Below are positions 16,993-25,210 of a stretch of DNA of 64,000 nt, piece after piece. The position numbers and the translations under genes are program-made. Under the pieces are notes generated by a model. That model ran no database searches and had not been told where the DNA came from. It worked only from the letters and a program-made list of their open reading frames with translations. The stretch lies in assembly GCF_009996845.1 (NCBI RefSeq), contig NZ_JAACYS010000009.1:1-64000 (forward strand). Direction: 5' to 3'. How positions within the stretch are numbered: the stretch's first letter is position 1; every line of letters begins with the position of its first letter. Origin of the DNA: Pallidibacillus pasinlerensis (lineage in GTDB: Bacteria; Bacillota; Bacilli; Bacillales; Caldibacillaceae).

Positions 16993-17907
16993 TTAAGATG
17001 AAATGTAATTTTTCGCCGCTTCTACATATTGTTTTGCTGTTTTTACATGGGCATAGTCAATATGTTCACCTTCGTAAACAATCGCTGCCCTTCCTTCCTT
17101 TAACGCTTCATTAAAAGCTTCAATCATCCCTTCATAGTAGGCAATTTCTTTTTCCGTAGGTGAGTATACTTCATTAACAATCGGTACGTGAGATGGATGG
17201 ATAACCATTTCTCCTGAGAATCCTAATTGACGATTAAACTGTGCAGCTTTCCGTAACCCTTCTAAATCTTTAATATCTTGCCATAGTCCCCCAATTGGTT
17301 GGACTTTCGCTGCTTTTGCGGCAAGCACAACGTGAGATCGGATATATAAACGTTCTAATCCTTCTGCCGTCCATTGATAATTTAATTCCCGTTCCACATC
17401 ACCACTTCTTGGACTAACCCCTGCAAGGGCTACGACTCTCGGTTTTATTGCTATATCATAGGCAGCGTGAATCGATTTTGCCGTCTCAAGGGTCGGGATT
17501 AGTTTAATAGAACCGACTTCTAACCCTTTATTAAATTCAATTTCTGAAATAATACGATGAATAAGCTCAATATCCTCAGGTCCATCCAATTTAGGTAAAA
17601 CAATTCCTTCTAAATCTTTTTTGATAATTGCCTCTAAATCTTTAATATTAAAACAATATGGTCCCCGATTAATGCGCACATAAACTCGTTGTCCATTATC
17701 TGTTAAAGGTTTGATAGCGTCTGAAACATTCGTTCTTGCCTGATTTTTTAAATTTTCTGGAACACTATCTTCTAAATCTAAAATAACCGTATCTGTCTGA
17801 TATGACGGCACCTTTTCAAACCATGTCTCTTTTATTCCAGGAACAAATAACATCGTACGAATTGGTTTCACTTTTTCACCTACTTTTAATAGTTTTATAG
17901 GATTCAA
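16993..17907 (-). CDS. CitE/HpcH-family CoA-ester lyase
   Basis: 304-residue TIM-barrel lyase of the citrate-lyase-beta/malyl-CoA lyase group. Seen motifs: RTMLFVPG, the Asp/Glu metal site VILDLEDSVP, VRINRGPY, LPKLDGPED, LIPTLETAKSI and the C-terminal GFSGEMVIHPSHVPIVNE. It should cleave a (methyl)malyl- or citramalyl-CoA-type thioester to acetyl-CoA and a keto acid. Paired with the MaoC-like hydratase, which recalls RipB-RipC of itaconate breakdown, but no CoA-transferase is present, so the substrate is inference. Confidence 0.85.
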   Translation of the reverse strand: MNPIKLLKVGEKVKPIRTMLFVPGIKETWFEKVPSYQTDTVILDLEDSVPENLKNQARTNVSDAIKPLTDNGQRVYVRINRGPYCFNIKDLEAIIKKDLEGIVLPKLDGPEDIELIHRIISEIEFNKGLEVGSIKLIPTLETAKSIHAAYDIAIKPRVVALAGVSPRSGDVERELNYQWTAEGLERLYIRSHVVLAAKAAKVQPIGGLWQDIKDLEGLRKAAQFNRQLGFSGEMVIHPSHVPIVNEVYSPTEKEIAYYEGMIEAFNEALKEGRAAIVYEGEHIDYAHVKTAKQYVEAAKNYISS

Positions 17908-18077
17908 AATAAAATAAAACGCTTTCGAAGTTTGTTAGCTAGCTTTTTATATAAAAAAAATATAGAAATATGCAACTTTTATTTAATGAATTTTACAAAT
18001 ATTATAATACTAAAAATTATTACTACTTACAATATTTTTAACTAACACTATGTAGGCGGTTACGTACTAAATAAAAA

Positions 18078-18127
18078 GACTGTTTACCTAGTATAAAAGT
18101 AAACAGCCTGAAGTTTACAATTTTTTT
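18078..18127 (+). promoter_or_regulatory. Possible alternating hairpins ahead of the CarD-like gene
   Basis: GTAAAC at 18099 can pair either upstream (CTGTTTAC/GTAAACAG, 18080-18087 with 18099-18106) or downstream (GTAAAC/GTTTAC, 18099-18104 with 18113-18118). The second hairpin is followed by AATTTTTTT, so it could terminate. The gene's ribosome site (AAAGGAG) comes right after the T run. Stems are short and AT-rich. The first hairpin could also terminate minus-strand transcripts (TCTTTTTATTT). Confidence 0.4.
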
Positions 18128-18143
18128 AAAGGAGTTAAGATAA

Positions 18144-18534
18144 TTGTTTAAAAAAGGCGATTTAATGATGTATACTGAACATGGAATTTGTCAAATTGTG
18201 GACATTACGGAACGAACGATAGATGAAACCACGAAAAAATACTACATTATCCAACCTCTCGAAAACAACCAACAATTAACAATCAGTATTCCCGTTGATC
18301 GTGCAAATGCAATGAAAAAGATGTTAAAAAAGAAAGAAGCCGAAGAAATACTTGGTTTATTTCACAAGAACATTACTCGCAAAGAAAAAACTAGTAGAAG
18401 AAGAGGGATGAAAGTTTTATGAGAACAATCGAAAACTGTTAGAACGAATAGAAACTACTCTTTATAAAGAACTAGCCCTCGCTCTCGAAACAACAGACGA
18501 CGAAATTACAGAACAAATCCATAACGCAATTTGA
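18144..18534 (+). pseudogene. CarD/CdnL-like RNA polymerase-binding protein, frameshifted
   Basis: The first 92 codons (FKKGDLMMYTEHGICQIVDI) form the Tudor-like CarD/TRCF RNA-polymerase-interaction domain and stop at 18422. The sequence continues in the +1 frame as FYENNRKLLERIETTLYKEL then ALALETTDDEITEQIHNAI and a TGA at 18532-18534, which resembles the helical C-terminal end of CarD proteins. A one-base shift near the T4 run at 18416 rejoins the two. The middle of the helical domain also looks shortened against the usual 150-160 residues. Either a sequencing slip or a dead gene. Confidence 0.65.
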
Positions 18535-18566
18535 AACACTGGGACAGGTCCACTGTCTCATTTTTT
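18532..18566 (+). repeat. GGGACAGGTCC-type repeat, single unit
   Basis: TGAAACACTGGGACAGGTCC followed by ACTGTCTCA and T6. GGGACA/TGTCTC can pair around GGTCCAC. The unit's first TGA is the stop codon of the CarD-like frame. Confidence 0.8.
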
Positions 18567-18640
18567 ATAACATCTTTTAAGTATTGAACAATTTTAGACA
18601 TTTCCCTTATAGCAAAAATCTTTCATTCATTTTTTAACAA

Positions 18641-18681
18641 TGAACCCGCACCTTTATATCTGTTTAGTGCGGGTTTGTTTT
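18641..18681 (+). terminator. Intrinsic terminator
   Basis: Nine-base perfect stem AACCCGCAC / GTGCGGGTT (18643-18651 with 18667-18675), then TGTTTT. Confidence 0.7.
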
Positions 18682-18785
18682 AAACATTATTTATCTTTTC
18701 TTAACAAATATTGATTCCCATCTTGGTCATAAAAATAAACATGGAACCGTATGGCATTTTCATTAATTCATCTACTTTTACACCA

Positions 18786-19211
18786 TTACTTCTTTGATTT
18801 AATTACTAGATTTTTTAAGCCATTTTTATAAAATTCCTCAGCATATTTTTCTTCAAATTCTATAATTCGCAAAAAGGCCTCTTCACGTGTATCATTTCGA
18901 ACATTCATTTCATTGGCATAATCACGTTTCGCTAAATTAAGTGCCAACTCATCCCAAAATGTATAATCATCATATTCACTAATGAACTCATGAATCTCTT
19001 CTTCAGCATCATGCGTCAAATATGCTTGGTCTGATTCTTTATCATAAACCACTTCAGGCATGTTCATTTGATGTGCCGCATTTAAAATATAGTTATAAAG
19101 ATCTTCATATTGTTCTATCGGTTCGTCACGAAATGAGTTGATTACCCAATTTCCTGCTTCAACTAGCGTTAACAAGTCCTTCATTTGTTTTTTTGTAAAA
19201 TTAATTTTCAC
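18786..19211 (-). CDS. Uncharacterised acidic protein
   Basis: 141 residues, soluble, mostly helical and acidic, with conserved-looking patches GNWVINSFRDEPIEQYEDLY and YDDYTFWDELALNLAKRDY. No catalytic motif or named family recognised, though small proteins of this kind are common in Bacillaceae. It lies 42 bases downstream of the pRiA4b ORF-3-like gene on the same strand and is probably in its operon. Confidence 0.7.
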   Translation of the reverse strand: MKINFTKKQMKDLLTLVEAGNWVINSFRDEPIEQYEDLYNYILNAAHQMNMPEVVYDKESDQAYLTHDAEEEIHEFISEYDDYTFWDELALNLAKRDYANEMNVRNDTREEAFLRIIEFEEKYAEEFYKNGLKNLVIKSKK

Positions 19212-19253
19212 CCTTTACCTCCTAAAAAAAAATAGAATGTTCACTCAGACTAA

Positions 19254-20840
19254 TTAGTGTCCCAACATCATGAATTCCATCATTTCACGGGCATTTTCAA
19301 TGATTGGTAGAGAGTTTACAATCTGTAATTTAATATTTAATTTTTTTGCAATTGGAGCGATTTGTAATGCAAGTAATTCTTTAACTCGAATTTCTTTCGG
19401 TAGATTGTTGAATTTTTTAATGAACTCTATAAAATAATGTTGCACGGCTTCAATTGAATCATCCGTAAACATTTCATAAAATACTATCTGGCCATATGTT
19501 TGCTCAGCTGAAAGCATAAGCATTGGATAATATGGCCGATCATTTTTATTTTCTTGAATTGGGGTTAGAACGTAATCACTATCTAATTCTACTATTACAT
19601 TTGATTTTTTTATGGACTGTTTTATGTGTTGTAATTCTAACTCATTAACATATAAAGGCACTTGTTGATCAAGATTTTCTTCTTTTGTAATGACAATTTG
19701 TCCTTTCTCCCATTTACCTGTTTCTTCTTCGTATTTCCATAAAAATAGTCTACCATCACCTTGATAATGCTTTATGATTCCTGGTCTATCCTGAACATTT
19801 TTACAAAGATTGTTTAATTGTTCAAGAATAAATAACAATTCTTGTACTTCTTCGTCAACTAAAAACCACGGGTAGAAACCAGGCCAATAACTACGAAAAA
19901 CTGGCCATTGATTTTTCCCTCGATAAGACCTTCCATATTCTTTTAAAAGTTTATAGTCTTTATTACTTAATTCATCGCGATTAACAAAGTCTACCGTTAA
20001 ACTGTCTTGTTTCATATAATCACGTTCACTAAAGTTCGGGTCGAAAATTAATTGATTAAAAAACTCGATACTATTAATCCCTCTAAAAGCAGACAGTCCA
20101 AATTCTATTCCTCCCATACCTAAAATTGAACAAATATACAGCTCTTCAGTATCTGGGTGTAGTATTGCAATCAATTGATCATCACTTAACCAATTCCATG
20201 GTTTCATTTTTTTAAACTCTTCAGCTGCATCGAGGAGACGTGGCCAAAACGCGTTTGATTGAGTTTCTTTTATATCATCCATTTTCTGTTGAACTGTTTG
20301 GTTTTTTTCTTGTTTTTCAAATACTGATTCTAAAATCTCATTAATTTCATCCATGCGCTCTTTCCTATCAATTTCTGGTGTTGTCGGGGAATTTAAGTAT
20401 TCGAATCTACTATCCTCAGCTGGTACTTCACGCATCACCTTCGTACATCGTGGGTAAACCACCCCATCTTGCTCTGGTAAAATTTTTTCTAAAACAATTT
20501 CATGCTCCCAATTGTCGCCAAAATCATAGGTATACAAAACACGATCTTTTTCTTTTAAAAAAATATTATTTAGCAGGATTGTCTCTTCATCATAATTTAT
20601 GCTTTTAAAGGTTGACACGAAACCAAATTCCTCATTTTTCGGGCTAATTAAAATAATTTCATCGATTGGCACGGAATTCATTCTTTTAATTTGAAAATGA
20701 TGTAGATGAGAGTTTGTCCATTCGAAGGCTACTTGAATTACATGGTGAAGCTCAGCAAACGTCATCGTATCACGTACTTCCACTCGCCTCCAAACCGGCG
20801 GCTTAAAACCTTTTAAAGTTACTTTTAATTGAAAAATCAT
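19254..20840 (-). CDS. pRiA4b ORF-3-like protein with C-terminal uncharacterised domains
   Basis: 528 residues. Residues 1-180 are the plasmid pRiA4b ORF-3 domain: IFQLKVTLKGFKPPVWRRVE, FAELHHVIQVAFEWTNSHLH and the YDFGDNWEHEI motif. The remaining 350 residues form two further regions, one starting near LDAAEEFKKMKPWNWL and one covering the last 140 residues; both look like DUF modules seen fused to ORF-3 in Firmicutes. No catalytic function is established. I start at the second Met (MIFQLK) because AGAGGTG lies five bases upstream; a repeat unit sits immediately before that ribosome site. Confidence 0.8.
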   Translation of the reverse strand: MIFQLKVTLKGFKPPVWRRVEVRDTMTFAELHHVIQVAFEWTNSHLHHFQIKRMNSVPIDEIILISPKNEEFGFVSTFKSINYDEETILLNNIFLKEKDRVLYTYDFGDNWEHEIVLEKILPEQDGVVYPRCTKVMREVPAEDSRFEYLNSPTTPEIDRKERMDEINEILESVFEKQEKNQTVQQKMDDIKETQSNAFWPRLLDAAEEFKKMKPWNWLSDDQLIAILHPDTEELYICSILGMGGIEFGLSAFRGINSIEFFNQLIFDPNFSERDYMKQDSLTVDFVNRDELSNKDYKLLKEYGRSYRGKNQWPVFRSYWPGFYPWFLVDEEVQELLFILEQLNNLCKNVQDRPGIIKHYQGDGRLFLWKYEEETGKWEKGQIVITKEENLDQQVPLYVNELELQHIKQSIKKSNVIVELDSDYVLTPIQENKNDRPYYPMLMLSAEQTYGQIVFYEMFTDDSIEAVQHYFIEFIKKFNNLPKEIRVKELLALQIAPIAKKLNIKLQIVNSLPIIENAREMMEFMMLGH

Positions 20841-20849
20841 ATCAACACC

Positions 20850-20882
20850 TCTGGTACACAGGGACAGGTCCATTGTCCCACC
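20850..20882 (+). repeat. GGGACAGGTCC-type repeat, single unit
   Basis: GGTACACAGGGACAGGTCC, then ATTGTCCCA; GGGACA/TGTCCC pairs around a GGTCCAT loop. It ends 10 bases from the start codon of the ORF-3-like gene, directly against its ribosome site. Confidence 0.8.
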
Positions 20883-21106
20883 TTATTTTCTTCATCATAC
20901 ATGACTTTTCTTGGTTATAAAATATTTTAACATAAATTTATTTTTCTCTAAATCTAGTAGTTATAAATTTGCTAGGGGTTGTGCCGTTTTGTTGTCATCA
21001 TCATTGACATATTGTGTTTGCTCTATGCGTGCTTTTACAAGTTTAGTCATTCATAACAAAAATGTGCCCGACTTTCTGATTGATCGTATGTTATTGGTAC
21101 ATCGAA
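20883..21106. other. Intergenic region without recognisable gene
   Basis: About 220 AT-rich bases between two repeat clusters. Short open frames exist on both strands, but none has a ribosome site or protein-like composition. Probably the remains of deleted sequence or the promoter of the ORF-3-like gene. Confidence 0.45.
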
Positions 21107-21236
21107 CCCGTCTTCCAGATTCTTCCTAGTAATAATAGAGCAATGAACCTGGCCCTCTGATTCATTCTTCTTCAAAACGAAACACCGAACCCGTCCCTCT
21201 GTATCCCTCCCTCTGTATCCCTCTGTATCCCTCAAA
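21107..21236 (-). repeat. Degenerate cluster of GGGACAGGTCC-type units
   Basis: Several inverted-orientation fragments: AATGAACCTGGCCCTCTGAT, CGAAACACCGAACCCGTCCC and a threefold CCCTCTGTATC/CCTCTGTATC run. It ends exactly where osmoprotectant-binding-protein coding sequence begins. Confidence 0.75.
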
Positions 21237-21464
21237 GTTTTAGAAGATGATTTGGAGCTGTTTCCACCGTATCAAGGGGCGCCATTAATGCTTCGTGAAA
21301 CGGCTGAAAAATATCCAGAGGTTGTTGAAGCTTTAAATAAGTTAGCTGGAAAAATCACTGACGCAGAAATGCGCGAAATGAACTATTTGGTGAATGTAGA
21401 AGGAAAATCTGCTTACGAAGTTGCAGAAACATATCTTAAAGAACAAAACTTAGTCGGGCAGTGA
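21237..21464 (+). pseudogene. Osmoprotectant-binding protein (OpuBC/OpuCC type), C-terminal fragment
   Basis: An open frame of about 75 codons reads [20 protein letters not shown], then [40 protein letters not shown], and ends KEQNLVGQ. This is the C-terminal quarter of choline/betaine/carnitine-binding proteins of the QAT family. No start, signal peptide or N-terminal lobes remain. Repeat clusters bound it on both sides, and its TGA stop is the first three bases of the right-hand cluster. Confidence 0.85.
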
Positions 21465-21597
21465 TACACGGGCAGTGATACACGGGGACAGGTCCCGTGT
21501 ACCATTTTTGCGAGTGATACAAGGAACCCGTCCCTCTGTATCTACCATTTTTGCGAGTGATACAAGGAACCCGTCCCTCTGTATCATCATCCCTCAA
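21459..21597 (+). repeat. GGGACAGGTCC-type repeat cluster with two perfect 41-base copies
   Basis: A 14-base duplication CAGTGATACACGGG, then GGGACAGGTCCC, whose arms TACACG/CGTGTA pair. Two identical 41-base copies follow (21501-21541 and 21544-21584), each running ACCATTTTTGCGAGTGATAC then AAGGAACCCGTCCCTCTGTAT. Three TGTGCGA copies follow at 21600-21660. Confidence 0.85.
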
Positions 21598-21702
21598 ACT
21601 TGTGCGATATTTCCATTTTTCGTGCGAAAATCGTGATTTTTGTGCGAATATTAAATTTGCCCGAATGATATAGAATGAAGCCACTTAACTATTAACCTAC
21701 AG

Positions 21703-21734
21703 CAAAATAAAAAAGGAGGTGCGCCCCCCTTTTA
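21703..21734 (-). terminator. Intrinsic terminator of the catalase gene
   Basis: On the minus strand, AAAAGGGGGGC pairs with GCACCTCCTTTT and is followed by TTTTTTATTTT. It starts 13 bases past the catalase stop codon. Confidence 0.8.
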
Positions 21735-21746
21735 AAACACAACCTA

Positions 21747-23807
21747 CTATCTTCTATCCCAGAACCGGTGTTGCGCGATCACTTGTAAAAACTCCTTTTC
21801 AAAGTTTGGATTATTTGCGGCAAATACAACGCCTGCTAAATTATTGTTCGATGAACGACGAATATAGTTCTGAGCTGTTGACGCGACACCGATTGGTTTA
21901 AAATGTGAATATGCATGTTGCACATATTTAAATGCATTTTGCATAAATTTCGCTTGGTTTCGGGCGTTTCCTCCAACTATATAAACCGTATCAAATAAAT
22001 ACGGGCTTGCGGTAATAAATGTATAGCTGACTTCAAGTTTTGTTCCATCATCGCCAGTTACAGTACCTAGTTTGTCACTTACTAAATCCACAAACACACC
22101 ATTATTTTTCAAAAATTCAATTGTTCTTTTCACTTCTTGACCATTAAATCCATCGCCAATAACAACGCCAACCCATTGTGTTTGTGCATATTTCGGTGTG
22201 TTTTCTTGACTTAATGAAGGATATCTTGTCGAGACTGGTACATGGGTTCCGCTTGGTCGTTCCACCCCGATATTACCGGCAACGATATCTGCGAGCGTTT
22301 TATCAACATTTGCTAATAAATCGACGTTACGCTTACGGACATCTTCACTTACCACTTTTCCTAATTGATAACTAAAGCCATCAATCGTATGTTGTTTTTC
22401 AATTGGCGATAAACTATTCCAGAAAATCCGTACTTGGGTAAAAAAGTCGTTAAAGGATTCACTTCGCCATCTACCGACCCGTCCTTCGACTGGTTTCGGA
22501 AACTCGAGAAATCCGCCTTCTTCTGGTGGTGTCGTAAACGGCGTATTCCCGGCTAATTCGTTATTATGGTAGTTTACGTGATCCACATCAATCCGATAGC
22601 GCATAAAACCACGACGTGTATTGTTATGGAATGGACAAAGTGGCTTATTAATTGGCAATTCATCATAGTTAGGACTACCAAGTCGATGGTGCTGTGTATC
22701 GCGATAGGCAAATAATCGACCTTGTAAAACTGGATCATTGGAAAAATCAATCCCTGGAACAACGTTAGCTGGGTTAAAGGCCACCATTTCCGATTCTGTG
22801 TGGTAATTTTCAATGTTCCGATTTAAGGTTAACTTCCCGATTTTTTGTACTGGAATTAATTCTTCTGGCCAAAATTTTGCCGGGTCTAAAATATCAAAAT
22901 CATATTTAAACTCATCTTCCATCGGAATGAGCTGAACACCTAATTCATATTCAGGATATAATCCAGCATCTATCGATCTCCGTAAATCTTTTCGATGGTA
23001 ATCGGGGTCAATTCCACCTAATTTAATCGCTTCGTCTTGCAGCAAAGAATGAACGCCAAGAACCGGCTTCCAAACGAAACGAACAAAGGTCGCGACATTT
23101 TGATCATTTACAAATAAGTAAGTATTAATGGACCACGATTCCATCATCCGATAACTACGTAAAATTCCCCGTGGCGACATGACCCATGTGACCATATGGA
23201 GCGATTCTGGGTTAGCAGCGACATAATCCCAAAAACGGTCATGAGCCCCTGTTCCAGTTGGAATATCATCATCTTGTTTTGACTGATAAGCATGAATAAC
23301 ATCTGGGAATTTCATTGGATCCTGTACGATTAGTACCGGCATCGCAATCGTTGTTAAATCATAGTTTCCTTCTTCTGTGTAAAATTTAACCGCTTTACAA
23401 CGTAAATCCCGTACCGTATCATATGAACCTTTTGGACCTTGTACCGTAGAAAATCTTACTGTGACTGGGGTCTTTTTACCAGCTTCTGATAAAAAGCCCG
23501 CTTTCGTAACATGCTTCATGGATTGATACGCTTCAAATTCACCGTGGGCACTATATCCTCTCGCATGCACTACTCGTTCTGGAATTTCTTCCCTGCTAAA
23601 ATGACCGAATTTCTCAAAGAAGTACCAATCCTGCATTAAACCTGGGCCACGTTCACCAGCTTTTAAAATCTCACTATCATTAGCAAATTTTAAATTTTGT
23701 TTTGTCGTTAACGGCTTCCCTGTATTTTGTATGCGATATTTATTCAATTGCTGTTGTTTTGCATCTTCAGGTACTTGCTTTTTATTTCTAGCTGTCTTTT
23801 CATCCAT
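21747..23807 (-). CDS. Large-subunit (clade 2, HPII/KatE-type) catalase, atypical active site
   Basis: 686 residues with a heme catalase core plus the C-terminal flavodoxin-like/class-I amidotransferase-like domain (WVGVVIGDGFNGQEVKRTIE on) of HPII enzymes. The distal His is in RVVHARGYSAHG (about residue 81) and the heme-ligand Tyr in RLFAYRDTQHHRLG (about 368). However, the segment that should read VGNNTPVFF reads TTIAMPVLI, so the distal catalytic Asn is absent. The usual GVHTF is SINTY and KFHWKP is RFVWKP. Start: second ATG, after AAGGCGGGTGAG. Peroxide dismutation is therefore uncertain; a peroxidase-like or scavenging role is possible. Confidence 0.85.
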   Translation of the reverse strand: MDEKTARNKKQVPEDAKQQQLNKYRIQNTGKPLTTKQNLKFANDSEILKAGERGPGLMQDWYFFEKFGHFSREEIPERVVHARGYSAHGEFEAYQSMKHVTKAGFLSEAGKKTPVTVRFSTVQGPKGSYDTVRDLRCKAVKFYTEEGNYDLTTIAMPVLIVQDPMKFPDVIHAYQSKQDDDIPTGTGAHDRFWDYVAANPESLHMVTWVMSPRGILRSYRMMESWSINTYLFVNDQNVATFVRFVWKPVLGVHSLLQDEAIKLGGIDPDYHRKDLRRSIDAGLYPEYELGVQLIPMEDEFKYDFDILDPAKFWPEELIPVQKIGKLTLNRNIENYHTESEMVAFNPANVVPGIDFSNDPVLQGRLFAYRDTQHHRLGSPNYDELPINKPLCPFHNNTRRGFMRYRIDVDHVNYHNNELAGNTPFTTPPEEGGFLEFPKPVEGRVGRWRSESFNDFFTQVRIFWNSLSPIEKQHTIDGFSYQLGKVVSEDVRKRNVDLLANVDKTLADIVAGNIGVERPSGTHVPVSTRYPSLSQENTPKYAQTQWVGVVIGDGFNGQEVKRTIEFLKNNGVFVDLVSDKLGTVTGDDGTKLEVSYTFITASPYLFDTVYIVGGNARNQAKFMQNAFKYVQHAYSHFKPIGVASTAQNYIRRSSNNNLAGVVFAANNPNFEKEFLQVIAQHRFWDRR

Positions 23808-23936
23808 ATTCTCACCCGCCTTGTTAGTTTCATCCACTTATATACATATGAAAAAAATTATCATTTAGAACTAGTGACGGAAAGCAAGACCATTGTCCCC
23901 GCACGAACTGTATTGTGAAAAAATCGGGAAACGGAC

Positions 23937-24389
23937 CTATACCCTACTCCACTGATAAAATCTCCATACAATTATGAGGAAAAGAAAATACCCGAAAAAA
24001 GAATAAAAATGGTTCCAACTTTCGTTATGATGGAAAAAACCTAATAATTCTGTCTGCATTTCAATGGCCGGGGCAAATAAGCTAATTGTTATTATTAATA
24101 GGACCCGAATATATGGTGTTACTTTTTCCGCTAAATAGAGAAATAAAAAAACGAATAGTGGAAGACCTATAATTGTAAACGAGATATTAATTGAAAAAAC
24201 CTCTGGAAATGGTCGTTTTGGGAAATCATAAAATTCTTTTCCTATAAAATATAGCTCAAGATATGTTCCAATTAGTGTGGCGAAAAGAATCGTGCTAACA
24301 TAAGCGGAAAGCTTACTTCTTTTGAAGAAGAACGGTCTTTTTCGTAAGAATAGCAAGTTCAATTTTTTCGAGAGTTTTACAATACTCAT
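23937..24389 (-). CDS. Four-to-five-helix membrane protein (CBO0543-like)
   Basis: 150 residues. A basic N-terminus (KLSKKLNLLFLRKRPFFFKR) is followed by about four hydrophobic segments and the tail FLIIVWRFYQW. It resembles the CBO0543 group of small membrane proteins common in spore formers; function unknown. I start at the ATG at 24389, with AGGAGAG seven bases upstream. The open frame continues upstream into DUF2515 coding sequence, so the gene starts inside a yppC-like remnant. Confidence 0.65.
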   Translation of the reverse strand: MSIVKLSKKLNLLFLRKRPFFFKRSKLSAYVSTILFATLIGTYLELYFIGKEFYDFPKRPFPEVFSINISFTIIGLPLFVFLFLYLAEKVTPYIRVLLIITISLFAPAIEMQTELLGFFHHNESWNHFYSFFGYFLFLIIVWRFYQWSRV

Positions 24390-24853
24390 TAAGAATCTCT
24401 CCTGTTCATTAATAACTAAGACCATTGTTAAAATATAGCTGTTTTTTTCTTTCCAAAAGAAATTGCATATCGTTTCCATGAATGTTGATACGTTAAAAAA
24501 GACAAGAGGTAAAAGAGGTTTTTATTTCTTTTTAAACTTTCTTCATATAATAGAAATTGCGGATAAATATCTTGAAAGATCAGCCAGTTTCCTCTTTCTA
24601 AAAACGAGAAAAAATCCTGTCGTTCTTGTTCAGAAAGCAAATTTGATAAAAGCTCACCTTGTAAATCCGTCATATTCCAACCGCCATTTCTCGATACGAG
24701 ATGACCTAATAAAGCCCAATGAATCTCCGGGTGCCTTATATAGAAATCTAAATAACTATTCGTCCTTGTCACATTATTCTTATTTAATTCCTCCGTACAC
24801 TCCCGAATTTTCTCAATAAGGAAAACTTCCTCGAAAGTTAATTTTGCTTTCAA
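24390..24853 (-). pseudogene. DUF2515 (YppC-like) protein, frameshifted and truncated
   Basis: Codons 1-120 (KAKLTFEEVFLIEKIRECTE, HPEIHWALLGHLVSRNGGWN, DFFSFLERGNWLIFQDIYPQ) are the conserved N-terminal part of DUF2515/YppC. At the A6/T6 run near 24495-24500 the frame breaks. The next frame carries on with NVSTFMETICNFFWKEKNSY and ILTMVLVINEQERFLM, which keeps the family's VINEQ motif. The remaining half of the usual 320 residues is missing and replaced by the CBO0543-like gene. A slip in a homopolymer could be a sequencing error, but the truncation is real. Confidence 0.75.
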
Positions 24854-25011
24854 TTCAGTTCTTGATGGCGCTTTTTTGTTTTCTTTGTTAATTCATGTTT
24901 AATGTCTTTAAGTGGATTTGAACGAAAAAAAATCTGTATCCCCCCTTAGAATAGCGGATACTTTTGTTGAATACATATGAATGAATAATAAATTTTAGTG
25001 TGGTGAAGCCA

Positions 25012-25173
25012 ATGGAACAAGCTGTCGAAAGAGAGATTCCTAGATTAATAGAATTATGAAGAAATGATCAGACAGCAGATGGATCGTGGAACTATCCTTT
25101 TGAAACGGGTATTTCGACTGATGCGTATATGATTATTTTATTACGTTTCCTTGATATTAATGATGATAGACGT
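25012..25173 (+). pseudogene. Squalene-hopene/sporulenol cyclase N-terminal remnant
   Basis: A short stretch reads MEQAVEREIPRLIEL, an in-frame TGA, then RNDQTADGSWNYPFETG and ISTDAYMIILLRFLDINDD. The DGSW-x-(Y/F)-x-FE-x-G-x-(S/M)TDA-(Y/F)-MI pattern is the N-terminus of class II triterpene cyclases such as Bacillus SqhC. Only about 50 of roughly 620 residues remain, with a nonsense codon. An AGTGTGGTGAAG stretch precedes the ATG. Confidence 0.75.
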
Positions 25174-25203
25174 AAAAAACTCGCCCTAAAGGCGAGCTTT
25201 TCA
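25172..25203 (-). terminator. Intrinsic terminator after the amidohydrolase gene
   Basis: On the minus strand: CTCGCC, TTTAG loop, GGCGAG, then TTTTTTACG. Ten to forty bases past the M20 stop codon. Confidence 0.8.
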
Positions 25204-25210
25204 GAAATCC

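Noticed and set aside
21047-21235. Frames translating the GGGACAGG repeats (also 21436-21684 and 29309-29491)
   Set aside because: They are translations of palindromic repeats, rich in R-D-T-E-G and G-T-G-S-L patterns; such frames are commonly mis-annotated.
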